Part shown: positions 7,325 through 16,426 of the stretch, piece by piece
Numbering within the stretch: position 1 is the first letter of the stretch
How the letters are laid out: every line of letters starts with the position of its first letter
Origin: Verrucomicrobia bacterium UBA3841
Lineage (GTDB): Bacteria > Verrucomicrobiota > Kiritimatiellia > RFP12 > UBA1067
Length of the DNA: 62,513 bases
Assembly: GCA_002392765.1 (NCBI GenBank)
Contig: DGHT01000053.1
Location: 1-62,513, forward strand
Direction of reading: 5' to 3'
The notes under the pieces: model-generated
The model's database searches: none
What the model was told of the DNA's origin: nothing
Seen by the model: only the letters and a program-made list of their open reading frames with translations
Made by a program: the position numbers and the translations under genes

Positions 7325-8674
7325 ATGGATGCGAACATATCTGGCGCGCCGGCGAAAAAGAAACGGCGCATCTGGACTTGGATCGTCGGTGTGCCGCTGC
7401 TGCTGCTGATCGCGGCGGTCGCAACGCTCCCGTACTGGATCGTCCGCATCCCGATACCGGAACTCGAGATCGACCTCGGAGGGATGCTCCCGGAGGAATT
7501 CGTCGATACGCTCTCCAACAGGACGCTGAAGATGAATTTCGTCCTGAAGCGGCACGACCGCTGGGATTTCGCGCTCGAGGGGCGCGGCGCGCTTCTCGAC
7601 TGGCCGCTCGTGCTCGACGCGAAGATATCGTACGCAATCGCGGATCTGTCGGCAACGTCCGTAGCCGCCTTTTCACTGAAAGGCGACGACATAAGGGCGG
7701 GTTTGCGCTTCGAGGGTTCCGCGTTCGACGGATGGTCCGCCCGGCTAGAGGTTCCGGAGACCGTTCTTTCGTCGTCGGATCCAATGCTAGAGAGCCTTGC
7801 GTACTCCTGTCTGCCGCAGACGGCCACCGACCTTTCGTTTTCCGGCAAGGTCTCGTTAACGGCGGAAGCGAACACGCGGGAAGGGTACGGATCCGCCCCC
7901 AAGTGGAAGGCGACAGGCCGCGTCGACGAGCTTTCGGTGTCCTGGCTCGACGACGGAACTTCGATGTCGGCAGCGAACCTGAGAACGCCTTTCGGCGCTT
8001 CAGGCATCGGATCCCATGCCGACATCCACCCGCTGTTCATCCGCGCCGATTCCGTCACGGCGGGAGCGTTCTCGCTGACGAACGCGTTCGCGTCGATCCG
8101 CGCCACCGAAACCGCGCTGCTCGCGACCGAGGCCGGATGCGACGTCTGCGGCGGGAAGGCGAGAGTGTATTCGACATTCCTGAGGCCGGACCGTCTGGAC
8201 GCCGGCACGACGCTTTTCCTCGACAACATAGATGCGCACGAGGCGGTGAAGTATCTGGCGTTTTTCGACGGGGACGCCGCCGGACGGCTTTTCGGGAAAC
8301 TGCCGCTCCGTATCAAGGGCGGGAAAGAAATCGTTCTCGGCGAGGGATTCCTATATTCCGCGCCCGGACGCAAAGGCCGGCTTTCGATCCGCGATTCTTC
8401 GTATCTCACCGCCGGCATGGCGGCGGGAGGCGTGCCCGCAGACGTGCGTTCCGCCGCGGAACGCGCGCTTATGGATCTGGAATATTCGGCGCTTGCGTTC
8501 GAATTGACGAAGGAAGGCGAAGAATCGTACGCCTTGAGATTCACGGTGGAAGGAACGTCGGAGGAGTCCGGCAAAACCGTACCCGTTTCGATCGAGACCA
8601 CTCTCCACGGCGAATTGAACCAGTTGATAAATTTCGGCATTCGCGCCGCGAACAGAAAGGAAACAGCAAAATGA
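7325..8674 (+). CDS. YdbH-like inner-membrane-anchored AsmA-like protein
   Basis: A 449-residue protein with a cytoplasmic basic N-terminus (KKKRRIWTW), one transmembrane helix (about residues 20-40) and a long beta-rich periplasmic part. The C-terminal segment FFDGDAAGRLFGKLPLRIKG and the following GEGFLYSAPGRKG resemble the conserved end of YdbH. In enterobacteria YdbH bridges the envelope and carries phospholipids to the outer membrane. It is about half the length of E. coli YdbH. Assignment is supported by the next gene, which looks like YnbE joined to YdbL, matching the ydbH-ynbE-ydbL order. The stop overlaps that gene's ATG. Confidence 0.7.
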   Translation: MDANISGAPAKKKRRIWTWIVGVPLLLLIAAVATLPYWIVRIPIPELEIDLGGMLPEEFVDTLSNRTLKMNFVLKRHDRWDFALEGRGALLDWPLVLDAKISYAIADLSATSVAAFSLKGDDIRAGLRFEGSAFDGWSARLEVPETVLSSSDPMLESLAYSCLPQTATDLSFSGKVSLTAEANTREGYGSAPKWKATGRVDELSVSWLDDGTSMSAANLRTPFGASGIGSHADIHPLFIRADSVTAGAFSLTNAFASIRATETALLATEAGCDVCGGKARVYSTFLRPDRLDAGTTLFLDNIDAHEAVKYLAFFDGDAAGRLFGKLPLRIKGGKEIVLGEGFLYSAPGRKGRLSIRDSSYLTAGMAAGGVPADVRSAAERALMDLEYSALAFELTKEGEESYALRFTVEGTSEESGKTVPVSIETTLHGELNQLINFGIRAANRKETAK

Positions 8675-9117
8675 ACAAGACAGCAGCCGTATCGCTCGCC
8701 GTTCTGGCGTTAGCGGGATGCATTCACGTAAAGACCGAAAATGAAATCAAGCCGATCAAAATCACGATGGACGTGAATCTGAAGATCGACAAGAGACTCG
8801 ACGACGTATTCGCAGACGAAAACGGCAGGAAGCCTTCCGGCCTCTTCAAAGAGGTCAAGGAAATGCTCGACCGCCAGGCGGCCGGAATCACGTCCGACGC
8901 CATGCTCGTTGCCAGGGACGGCGCCACGGACGACGACAAGATCCTGATATACGAGGAAAACCAGAGGCGCATGCGCCGCTTCAACCAGATCGCGGCCGAA
9001 AGCGGAGTGTCCGTTGAAACCGTTCAAAAGCGGCGCGCAATGCAGTGGCAGTCGAAAATCCCAGAAGGAAGCGGCGTCTGGTACCAGACATCCTCCGGAG
9101 AGTGGCGTCAGAAATGA
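8671..9117 (+). CDS. YnbE-YdbL fusion lipoprotein (DUF1318-like C-terminus)
   Basis: A 148-residue lipoprotein with signal peptide and lipobox LAGC (Cys about 17). The segment after it (IKPIKITMDVNLKIDKRLDD) resembles YnbE, the small outer-membrane lipoprotein that extends the YdbH beta-groove. The C-terminal half (YEENQRRMRRFNQIAAESG, then VSVETVQKRRAMQW and a GSGVWYQTSSGEW end) resembles YdbL/DUF1318. In enterobacteria these are separate genes. The ATGA overlap with the YdbH-like gene at 8671 gives coupled translation. The fusion is inferred from motif resemblance and needs a profile search. Confidence 0.7.
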   Translation: MNKTAAVSLAVLALAGCIHVKTENEIKPIKITMDVNLKIDKRLDDVFADENGRKPSGLFKEVKEMLDRQAAGITSDAMLVARDGATDDDKILIYEENQRRMRRFNQIAAESGVSVETVQKRRAMQWQSKIPEGSGVWYQTSSGEWRQK

Positions 9118-9123
9118 AAGCGT

Positions 9124-9135
9124 AAAACCGGTTTT
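9124..9135. other. 12-bp perfect palindrome upstream of the ECF sigma gene
   Basis: AAAACCGGTTTT lies 42 bp before the sigma factor start. It could be an operator or the base of a terminator for the preceding operon. No U-tract-linked hairpin is evident, so its role is open. Confidence 0.35.
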
Positions 9136-9177
9136 CCACCCAACCAAACATGAAAAAACCTCGTTTCACAAAAGAGG

Positions 9178-9720
9178 ATGCATGTTTGGGAAGAAATTCG
9201 CGTATCGCCCGAAACGGGCGCAAGATCGCTCGTAGAAGCCTATTCCGAGAGGTTGTACAGGCTTGCATACCGTCTTTGCTCGAACGCGGCCCAGTCGGAA
9301 GATCTTGCGATGCGCACATTCGCGCGTGCGGTTAAAGCGACCGGGCGGTTCGACTCTGAAGCCGCGTATTTTTCGTTTTTATGCACGATTCTAGCGAATT
9401 TGTACAGGGACGACCTGCGTCTGAAGGCGGCAAACGCTCTGGTTTTGATGGAGTGCGTCCCCGAAAAGGAGGATGAGCGTCCCGATCCGGCCGCCAGTCT
9501 AATCGCACGTTCCGACGCCGAGGCCGTTCGCGAAGCCGTTGCCCGGCTTTCGCCGGTCTTGAGGGAGACAGTCGTGCTGAGGTATTACGGCGGGATGTCC
9601 GTCTCCGATATTTCGAAGGCGCTTGTCGCGCCGGAAGGGACGGTGAAATTCCGTCTGTCGGAGGCCCGCCGGAAAATCCGCGAATTTCTTACACAACGAA
9701 ACGTCGACATCGAACGTTAG
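9178..9720 (+). CDS. ECF-type RNA polymerase sigma factor
   Basis: A 180-residue sigma-70-family factor of ECF architecture. Region 2 spans about residues 20-85 (LYRLAYRLCSNAAQSEDLAMRTF). Region 4 is about 115-175, with VLRYYGGMSVSDISKALVAPEGTVKFRLSEARRKIREFL (split here only to describe it) containing the HTH. There is no C-terminal extension. GAGG lies immediately before the ATG, so the start is not perfectly supported, but no other in-frame start fits. The next gene encodes a single-span membrane protein in the usual anti-sigma position, so the pair probably controls expression of the surface genes that follow. Confidence 0.85.
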   Translation: MHVWEEIRVSPETGARSLVEAYSERLYRLAYRLCSNAAQSEDLAMRTFARAVKATGRFDSEAAYFSFLCTILANLYRDDLRLKAANALVLMECVPEKEDERPDPAASLIARSDAEAVREAVARLSPVLRETVVLRYYGGMSVSDISKALVAPEGTVKFRLSEARRKIREFLTQRNVDIER

Positions 9721-9739
9721 AACAATATGGAGATTGACT

Positions 9740-10504
9740 ATGACATGCGGTGACATAGATACGCGCGAATCCACGGAGGACGGCGCCATAGCGTCCGCCT
9801 TGAAGAGCGATGCCGACATACCGCCGGCGTCGTCCGATTTTCCGCGCCGCTGCCGCGCGGCGGCCGCACGGTCGTTCCGCGACGGGCCGGGCCGGGCGCG
9901 CGGCGCGTCCAAGTTCAAATTCGCGGTATGCGTTGCGGCGGTTTCCTCGCTTGCCACATGGATGGCGACGGTGTCTGCGGTGTCGACAGGTTCGCGCCCG
10001 TCCGCCGCGCAGCGGAATCAGAATGCAGCGGCTATTGAAGACATCTCGGTTTTCGGTGTCGATACTTGCGTCTCGGCGCATAGCGCCATTGCAACGCGCG
10101 GCGGGGCGGCGGCCGTGTCAATGTCGAACGAAAGCGTCGTCAACGCGGATCCGTACGCAACCGCGCTTTGGAAAACGCTAAACGCCGGGCAGACGCAAAT
10201 GGCGTGGGAATGGCCGGAGCGGGCGAGATCGGCAAGACTGACGATCACCGGCGGCGGCCTCGTCGCTGAAAAGGTGTACGCCAAAAGCGATGCGTTCCCG
10301 GTATGGAATCCTCCCGTGCCAGACGATTTCTGCGAAGACGACGTTTTTACGGCCAGACTGACTTTCTACAACGGAGAACGCGGCGGTGGCGACGAAGTCG
10401 CCTGCCTTGTCGCGGAGGGGATCGGTTTCGTGCGCGGCGTGTCGGGCGAGGGCGGCCGTCTCGCGCTTGAGCGCGCGGCAATGTTCCAGATAGTGAAAAA
10501 ATAG
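9740..10504 (+). CDS. Single-pass membrane protein, probable anti-sigma factor
   Basis: A 254-residue protein of unrecognised family. Residues 1-55 are hydrophilic and cytoplasmic by prediction, about 57-78 form one transmembrane helix (FKFAVCVAAVSSLATWMATV), and the rest is extracytoplasmic. No zinc anti-sigma HxxxCxxC motif is visible. The anti-sigma role is inferred only from its place 20 bp after the ECF sigma gene and its topology. ATG 9740 is preferred over TTG 9734 because GGAG lies 7 nt before it. Confidence 0.5.
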   Translation: MTCGDIDTRESTEDGAIASALKSDADIPPASSDFPRRCRAAAARSFRDGPGRARGASKFKFAVCVAAVSSLATWMATVSAVSTGSRPSAAQRNQNAAAIEDISVFGVDTCVSAHSAIATRGGAAAVSMSNESVVNADPYATALWKTLNAGQTQMAWEWPERARSARLTITGGGLVAEKVYAKSDAFPVWNPPVPDDFCEDDVFTARLTFYNGERGGGDEVACLVAEGIGFVRGVSGEGGRLALERAAMFQIVKK

Positions 10505-10508
10505 ATTT

Positions 10509-11825
10509 ATGAGAAAGATACTGCCGTTTTTGCTGACATGCGCCGCGCTTGCCGCGGCGGGCGAGACGATTTCAAACGTCTCGCTCGTACAGCAGTGGCC
10601 GTGGTCCGAGGCGGTTTCCATCGACTTCAAGGTGAGCGGATGGGATGAGCCCGCGTGGTCCGTCCGCGAGATATCCGTCGTCGCGTACGACGGCGAGGAG
10701 GAGATAGGACGCGTTTCCCCGCGCGCGCTTTCCGGCGATACCGTAATCGACGGCGACGGCGCCAAGCACATTGTCCTCACGCCGTCTAAGGATGCGGCGC
10801 TCAAGGCGCGCGGAAGGATCGACCGTTTCAAGGTCGCGCTGTCGTCCGAGGCGGTTGCGGACGAGGATCTCCTGTACATCGTCTTCGACCTCTCCAAGGA
10901 GGCTGGTTCGCGCGGCGCGCGGCAGTACGTGACGCGCAACGCCCTTACGAACGGCGTATGGGGCGCGTGGTCGAAGACTTCCGCCGGAGGCGAGATCTGG
11001 ACGGGACTTGCGGACGACGAGCGGTATTTCCGCGAGCTGATGGCGTTTCGCCGCATTCCGGCGGGGTCGTTCACCATGGGCCACGGCCCGGACGGTTCGG
11101 GCAAGCGGTATTCGCCGGCCCGACGCGTGAAGATTTCCAACCCGTACTACATCTCCGTCCTCGAGATGACCAAGTACCAGTATCGCGTCATCGACAGCGG
11201 CAGGAATCTGGAGCGTCCGGACGTCATGCTGCCGAGCGTGAACGACTCGATCAACACGATTCGCGGCGACTCGATGCCCGGCGGCGCGTACGACTGGCCG
11301 GCGCGGCGCGGCGTATCGCCCGATTCCATAGTCGGCAAGCTCGGGGCGAAGACGGGGTTCGCCGGGATGTTCGACCTGCCGACGGAGGCGCAATGGGAGA
11401 AGGCTGCGCGCGGCGGCGCGGAAGGGGACATCGCCTACTACGACGGCTCTGCGTCGTGCGACGACGCGCGGGCGGACGCGCTCGCGTGGTACTCATACAA
11501 CACCCGCGACGCGTGCGGCGTCAGGCGCGGCGGAATGAAGGCTCCGAACGGATACGGACTCTACGATACGCTGGGCAATGCATGGGAAATGGTACTCGAC
11601 TGGCAGAACGGCGGCGTGCCGCTTGGCGAAGTCGATCCCGTCGGCGAGTCTGCGCCGTCGGTTCGCTACCCCGACAGGCGAATGCTCAAAGGCGGCAGCT
11701 GGCAGTACGCCGACAAGAAAGCTCTCGCCCTCTACTGGCGGTCGCAGAATCCGTGCAACGTCTGCGATCCCCGCACCGGCTCTCGCCTTGTCCTGAACCT
11801 CGTGCAGTACGGAGGGGAGCGTTGA
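10509..11825 (+). CDS. Secreted SUMF1/FGE-fold protein, probably non-catalytic as an FGE
   Basis: A 438-residue exported protein with a signal peptide (MRKILPFLLTCAALAAAG). Residues about 20-170 form a beta-rich domain, and about 175-438 have the formylglycine-generating enzyme fold: FRRIPAGSFTMG, LPTEAQWEKAARGG, YGLYDTLGNAWEM and MLKGGSW. The copper-binding Cys pair of true FGE is not in its usual place; the only nearby cysteines are in NPCNVCDPRTG. A binding or other oxidase-like role is as likely as sulfatase activation. It follows the putative sigma/anti-sigma pair by 4 bp. Its stop codon lies inside the first unit of the octamer repeat at 11821. Confidence 0.78.
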   Translation: MRKILPFLLTCAALAAAGETISNVSLVQQWPWSEAVSIDFKVSGWDEPAWSVREISVVAYDGEEEIGRVSPRALSGDTVIDGDGAKHIVLTPSKDAALKARGRIDRFKVALSSEAVADEDLLYIVFDLSKEAGSRGARQYVTRNALTNGVWGAWSKTSAGGEIWTGLADDERYFRELMAFRRIPAGSFTMGHGPDGSGKRYSPARRVKISNPYYISVLEMTKYQYRVIDSGRNLERPDVMLPSVNDSINTIRGDSMPGGAYDWPARRGVSPDSIVGKLGAKTGFAGMFDLPTEAQWEKAARGGAEGDIAYYDGSASCDDARADALAWYSYNTRDACGVRRGGMKAPNGYGLYDTLGNAWEMVLDWQNGGVPLGEVDPVGESAPSVRYPDRRMLKGGSWQYADKKALALYWRSQNPCNVCDPRTGSRLVLNLVQYGGER

Positions 11826-11892
11826 AGGGTTGAAAAGTTGAAAGGTTGAAAAGTTGAAGGGTTGAAAAGTTGAAAAGTTGAAAGGTTGAAAG
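11821..11892 (+). repeat. Nine tandem 8-nt GTTGAARR units
   Basis: Nine consecutive octamers (GTTGAAGG, GTTGAAAA, GTTGAAAG variants) run without interruption. The first supplies the TGA stop of the SUMF1-fold gene. They are followed by GACGCAAAG and then the GGTAGGGCGCG hairpin at 11908. The same order, with heptamer units, recurs inside the GH27 gene at 56714. Confidence 0.95.
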
Positions 11893-11907
11893 GACGCAAA
11901 GTTTAAA

Positions 11908-11935
11908 CGGTAGGGCGCGGACTCCGGCCGCGCCG
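11908..11935. repeat. GGTAGGGCGCG-type hairpin repeat
   Basis: CGGTAGGGCGCGG leads into a hairpin with a 7-bp GC stem (GGCGCGG at 11914-11920 and CCGCGCC at 11928-11934). Relatives with different loops lie at 47084-47111, 56749-56795 and 56812-56840. It may end transcription of the sigma/SUMF1 operon, but it lacks a U-tract. Confidence 0.8.
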
Positions 11936-11968
11936 CAAACTTTAACACCAAGAATGAAAGGGAGAACA

Positions 11969-14900
11969 ATGAGGCATATAAAAGCAATCGTCGGGAGGGT
12001 CGCGCTGGCCGTGACAGCCCTCACAGCCGTGTCCGCGACAGCGGGCATAAAATACTGGGACAACCCGGATTACCGCGCCTTCGACGTGGGCTGCTACGTC
12101 CCCGGCGCAGTGTGGAACTACGACGGCATACGCAACGTCGGCGCGACGGAGGCGCACGATCCGACTGCGCTCACGTGGAAGAACCTCGGCTCGTCCGGCG
12201 CGGACAACGACGTATTCCTTCAGAAAAACACGGGTGGCAGCGGCTGGGCGACGGCCTCCGCCGACGAACTCGCCACCGGAACATACGGCAAATGGGCGGA
12301 AAAAGGCTTCATTTTCAAAGGCAACAGTCGCATGAGGGGCTCCAAGGGCATCAGCACCGGCACGAAATACACCATGCAGGTTTTGGTAGAGGCGGATTCT
12401 ACACAGCATGCAACGAGCTTTGTCACCATATTCAACAGCAACTGGGACAAGTTGGCTTTGTTAATCCAACCGTCGAGCGAAACTCTCATTTTCCGCACCG
12501 TCGAATCTGTCGCGGCCAACAGTTTTGCCTCGATTCCAGGCCCTGTGTTCGAGTATGCGACGGCAATTGCCAACAGCGAAGACAACACCGAGGTGTTGTT
12601 CAGCGGCACCGTGGCCCCGACTTCCGGCGATGGTTTTCGCCAGAATGCAAAAATCAGCGGCCAGACTGAGAACGGCTATGTGTTCGGTGGCGCCAACGAC
12701 GGCAAATCGCCTTTCAAAGGTACGTTAAAATTCTTCCGCTACTACCAGAAGGCGCTTTCCAACGAGGAAGTCGCCTGGAACCGCGTAGTCGACGAGCGCC
12801 GCTTCTTCGACCGCGCCGCGCCGTTGCCGATAACGAACGCGGTTGTCGTCTCGTCGATCGCGGCATCTGCGGAACCGGCTGGATGCTACGCCGTCGATGA
12901 AAACGGCTACACCTTCACCGCGCCGCGCACGGCAACCATCGGCAACATGAAATACATGTGCACCGGCTACACGCTCGAAGAGTGGGATGCCGCGACTGGC
13001 GACTGGGGAAGCGCGACGTTCCACGCCCGCGAGCTTTCCTGCAAGGTCGAAGATACCGATTGTGTCCGCATCACCTGGAAATGGACGGACGGCACAGGCC
13101 TCGCCACGTACGGCGTCTCCGACTACGTCTGGGACGGACTGGAAGTCTTCTACGACGGCATCTGCAATCAGGGCGTGAACGTCGCGCACTCCACGACGGC
13201 TTTGACATGGAAGAACCTCGGCTCGAAGGGCGCGACGAACGACATGTTCCTTCAGCTGCTCAACGCCGCCGGCAACGGTTGGTCGACCGCGACCAGCCTA
13301 GATACCGTAGGAGTGCGCAATCCCGGCGCGTGGACGGACAACGGGTTCACGTTAGTCGGCGACAGCCGCTTCCGCGTCGTAAATACCAACGGCACGAATG
13401 GTGGCATCCAGACTGGCACGGACTATTCGCTTCAGACGCTTGTCGATGCCAAAACCGCCGACCAGAATGAAGCCGCCTCATTCGTGTTCTCTCTCTCGGC
13501 CGCCAAATACAGTATGATTCTCTACAAGTCGGGACGCTTCGACTGGCGAAGCGACGATGCGTCGGATTCCGGCACACCGCTCAAAATGAGCGGCACGTCG
13601 TTCGACTACGCTACAGCCATCGCAAACGGAACCGACAACACTCTTGCGCTCTTTTCCGGCACGGAGATTCCTACCTCCGGCGATGGTTTCCGGCAGCTTG
13701 AGTCGATTACGGCTCACAATCTTGAACGCGGCTACGACCTTGGCGGCTACGGCAACGAGAACTACGACAAGCTGCTTGTCGGCACGATCAAGAGCTTCCG
13801 CCAGTACGACCACGCCCTTTCTGCCGCCGAAGTCGCGCAGAACCGCAAGGTGGACGACTTCCGCTTCTTCGGCAAGTTCGCCGAGACGGACGTGATCGTC
13901 CAGTCGACTTACGCCGCGCTTCAGGGCAACGAGCCGGACGGCGAATACGACATCGACGGCTCGCACACGTTCACAGCGCCCGCAACCGCCACGATCAAAA
14001 TCAACGGCAAGACCATCGCTTATGCCTGCGCCGGCTACACGGTCGAGACGCAGGACGGGAATTATTGGACTACCTCGCAAACCGGCGACGGCAACTCCAT
14101 CGCAATCGCCGAGGGGCAGGGCGTGAAGCGTCTTACATGGCTTTGGAGGCCGGTTTCGGGCATTCGCACTGCCGACGACTACTCTTTTGACGATTATTCG
14201 CAAGCGGGCCTTGTCTGGAACTACGATGGTATCTACAATGCCGGTATCGGCGTGCATGATTCCAATGCAACGACGTGGAAGAACCTCGGAAGCGGCGCAA
14301 ACGCCGATCTGCACTGGAACGGCAAGACGGCTACAGGCCATTGGACCGACGATGGTTATGTCTTTGCCGGAGGCCCCCGCTTCAAAGGCGATGCTTCGTT
14401 CTATCTTAAAAACTTCACGCTCCAGACACTCGTCGATGCCGACGCCTCCGCGCAGACCGCCGGCAGCACGTATGGCTCGATCTTCTGCGGCATGTACCAG
14501 TATTTCAACCTCTATCTGATAACGGAATCCTTCAACGGGTCCGCCGCCGGTTCACTTTGCTGGCGCGCCCAGACGGACGGGAAGTACATGTATTTCAAGA
14601 CGCAAGGTCACCACTACGACTACGCGACGGCGATTCAGGACTTTGACAACAAGACCGCGAAAATCTTCCCGGGAGTTGACGCCCCGACCACTCCTGCGGA
14701 AAACGACTACAACACTTTCGGCGAGAAGCAGCGCACGTGCTTCCAGTTCGACTCCGTCAAAACCGGAAGCGATACCGGCTACGGTCTTGGTCAGCGCGGC
14801 AACGAGACGACGTGGGGCATGGTTGGCAAGCTCAAGAACTTTCGCTACTACGACCGCGTGTTGACGGAGGAGGAGATAATACGCAACCGCAACGCCGACG

Positions 14901-15241
14901 CCAAGCGCTACTTTGGCGAACTTGGCGTGACGAACGTGCTGGTGACGACGAAGTACGCCAAAGTTGAAGGCGGTGCTGAGAAACTGGCCGAGGTACCTGG
15001 TGCATATACGGTCGAGGGCAGCTGGAAGTTCTCGGCGACGGAGGTCAAGAACCAAAACGGCGAGCTGAAGAATGTCGCCGGATACTACACCGAGGAACTT
15101 GGCGCCGAAGGCAACTGGACAAACAAGATATGGCACGAGGGCGCGGCGGAATATACCTACAACGCCGTGACGGAAGGCGGCAAGACGATCCGCCTCACGT
15201 GGAGTCCGCAGCGTCCCGGCATGGCGGTGATCGTCCGGTAA
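11969..15241 (+). CDS. Large secreted protein with three LamG-like repeats
   Basis: A 1,090-residue exported protein with signal peptide (MRHIKAIVGRVALAVTALTA, then VSATAG). Three homologous units of about 350 residues begin near residues 45, 388 and 745. Each has (W/F)NYDGI or similar, a TWKNLGS motif, GF.F.G.(S/P)RF, YTLQ.LV.A, and a late FRYY..(A/V)LS.EE(V)..N segment, as in concanavalin A-like LamG domains. Shorter beta segments separate the units. The chain ends GMAVIVR, like the GMSIIFR end of the protein at 50518. Probable cell-surface carbohydrate binding. ATG 11969 is preferred over 11954 because AAGGGAG lies just upstream. GH16 follows with no gap. Confidence 0.75.
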   Translation: MRHIKAIVGRVALAVTALTAVSATAGIKYWDNPDYRAFDVGCYVPGAVWNYDGIRNVGATEAHDPTALTWKNLGSSGADNDVFLQKNTGGSGWATASADELATGTYGKWAEKGFIFKGNSRMRGSKGISTGTKYTMQVLVEADSTQHATSFVTIFNSNWDKLALLIQPSSETLIFRTVESVAANSFASIPGPVFEYATAIANSEDNTEVLFSGTVAPTSGDGFRQNAKISGQTENGYVFGGANDGKSPFKGTLKFFRYYQKALSNEEVAWNRVVDERRFFDRAAPLPITNAVVVSSIAASAEPAGCYAVDENGYTFTAPRTATIGNMKYMCTGYTLEEWDAATGDWGSATFHARELSCKVEDTDCVRITWKWTDGTGLATYGVSDYVWDGLEVFYDGICNQGVNVAHSTTALTWKNLGSKGATNDMFLQLLNAAGNGWSTATSLDTVGVRNPGAWTDNGFTLVGDSRFRVVNTNGTNGGIQTGTDYSLQTLVDAKTADQNEAASFVFSLSAAKYSMILYKSGRFDWRSDDASDSGTPLKMSGTSFDYATAIANGTDNTLALFSGTEIPTSGDGFRQLESITAHNLERGYDLGGYGNENYDKLLVGTIKSFRQYDHALSAAEVAQNRKVDDFRFFGKFAETDVIVQSTYAALQGNEPDGEYDIDGSHTFTAPATATIKINGKTIAYACAGYTVETQDGNYWTTSQTGDGNSIAIAEGQGVKRLTWLWRPVSGIRTADDYSFDDYSQAGLVWNYDGIYNAGIGVHDSNATTWKNLGSGANADLHWNGKTATGHWTDDGYVFAGGPRFKGDASFYLKNFTLQTLVDADASAQTAGSTYGSIFCGMYQYFNLYLITESFNGSAAGSLCWRAQTDGKYMYFKTQGHHYDYATAIQDFDNKTAKIFPGVDAPTTPAENDYNTFGEKQRTCFQFDSVKTGSDTGYGLGQRGNETTWGMVGKLKNFRYYDRVLTEEEIIRNRNADAKRYFGELGVTNVLVTTKYAKVEGGAEKLAEVPGAYTVEGSWKFSATEVKNQNGELKNVAGYYTEELGAEGNWTNKIWHEGAAEYTYNAVTEGGKTIRLTWSPQRPGMAVIVR

Positions 15242-16252
15242 ATGGCTATGGTGCGTGGATATGTGATGTCGGCATGGCGCGGCGCGGGGACACGCCGCCT
15301 TGCCATTGTGTTGCTCGCCTTGCTGGCGCTTGCGCCTGGCGGCGCGGCCGGTGATCGCGCCCTACCATGCGGCATGGCAGGGGCCGGCCACCCGACGGCC
15401 CGCAACGGGCGTAGGCTCGTGTGGGGCGACGAGTTCAACGGCTCGTCGCTCGACCTGGCGAAGTGGAAGTTCCATCCTACGATGAATTCCGGCGACTGCG
15501 TCTACACGAACGACGCTCGCACGGCGCGGGTCGAGAACGGATGCCTCCATCTCCTTGTCGTGCCGTCTGGAGATCCGCAGAAGCCGCAGATGCTGCCGCG
15601 CGGCGTGTCGACGCGCGACAGGATGGCGTTCAAGTACGGATACCTCGAAATGCGCGCGAAGATACCTTTCCGCCACGGTGCATGGCCAAGCTTCTGGATG
15701 ACCGCCCAGCCGGAACTCCAAAAGGCGGCATGGATGTCTGAGGTGGACATATTCGAGATATTCTCTTCTAAAGACACCGTCGTAGCGAACCTGCACAAAT
15801 GGTCGCGCAAGAAGGGACATTTCATGATTCAGAACGGGGCGGAAAGGCTCAACCGCGAGTACGTATTCAAAGACTGCGCGAATCTCAACGGCGAGTTCCA
15901 TACGTACGGCTTCGAATGGACGCCGGAAGAGATGTCGTTTTTCGTCGACGGCGAAAAGTTCGCGGCGTTCCCGATAGACGAGGAGCACGACTACTGTCCC
16001 GGGGCGGGCCTCGGCATGTCCGGCCACCGCGATTTCCACAACATCCATGTCAACAACGAGATATTCACGCCGGGCCACGGTTGGTGCCCGAAGGAGAAGC
16101 GCATCACGGCGGACGACACGCTTCCCATCGACTACTGGATCGACTGGATCCGCCTCTATCAGAAGGACGGGGAGGAGATTCTGTCAAGCAAGGATGGAAG
16201 GACATGGATATGTTCCCCAGTAGCGACGGAGGAAGATGCTCCTTCTCCTTGA
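15242..16252 (+). CDS. Secreted glycoside hydrolase family 16 enzyme
   Basis: Predicted endo-acting beta-glucanase/galactanase-type hydrolase of the GH16 jelly roll. After a hydrophobic signal segment the domain opens LVWGDEFNGSSLDLAKWKF. The catalytic ExDxxE motif reads EVDIFE (about residues 167-172), holding nucleophile and acid/base. Further signatures are GYLEMRAKIPF, HTYGFEWTPEEMSFFVDG and DWIRLYQ. Substrate is not clear; agarase, porphyranase, laminarinase and lichenase all share this fold. Starts at 15242, 15248 and 15266 are possible and none has a good ribosome site. It begins immediately after the LamG protein stop, suggesting co-expression. Confidence 0.87.
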   Translation: MAMVRGYVMSAWRGAGTRRLAIVLLALLALAPGGAAGDRALPCGMAGAGHPTARNGRRLVWGDEFNGSSLDLAKWKFHPTMNSGDCVYTNDARTARVENGCLHLLVVPSGDPQKPQMLPRGVSTRDRMAFKYGYLEMRAKIPFRHGAWPSFWMTAQPELQKAAWMSEVDIFEIFSSKDTVVANLHKWSRKKGHFMIQNGAERLNREYVFKDCANLNGEFHTYGFEWTPEEMSFFVDGEKFAAFPIDEEHDYCPGAGLGMSGHRDFHNIHVNNEIFTPGHGWCPKEKRITADDTLPIDYWIDWIRLYQKDGEEILSSKDGRTWICSPVATEEDAPSP

Positions 16253-16426
16253 TAAATTCTATAATTCCACTTCTCTGAATTTACATCTCATGTAATACGA
16301 TTTTTCTCACTTTTACAATTATTGAAACATTCCAATGCGGTATTAGGCTGTTTCCGCTTGGCACGTGATGTGCTTTATGTATTTAAGGCGATTTCCCTAA
16401 AACAAACAAAACAAGGAAAAACGAAA

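Noticed and set aside
7318..8640. Long minus-strand ORF of 440 codons opposite the YdbH-like gene
   Set aside because: It mirrors the plus-strand gene, lacks recognisable motifs and a ribosome site, and is a typical high-GC shadow frame.
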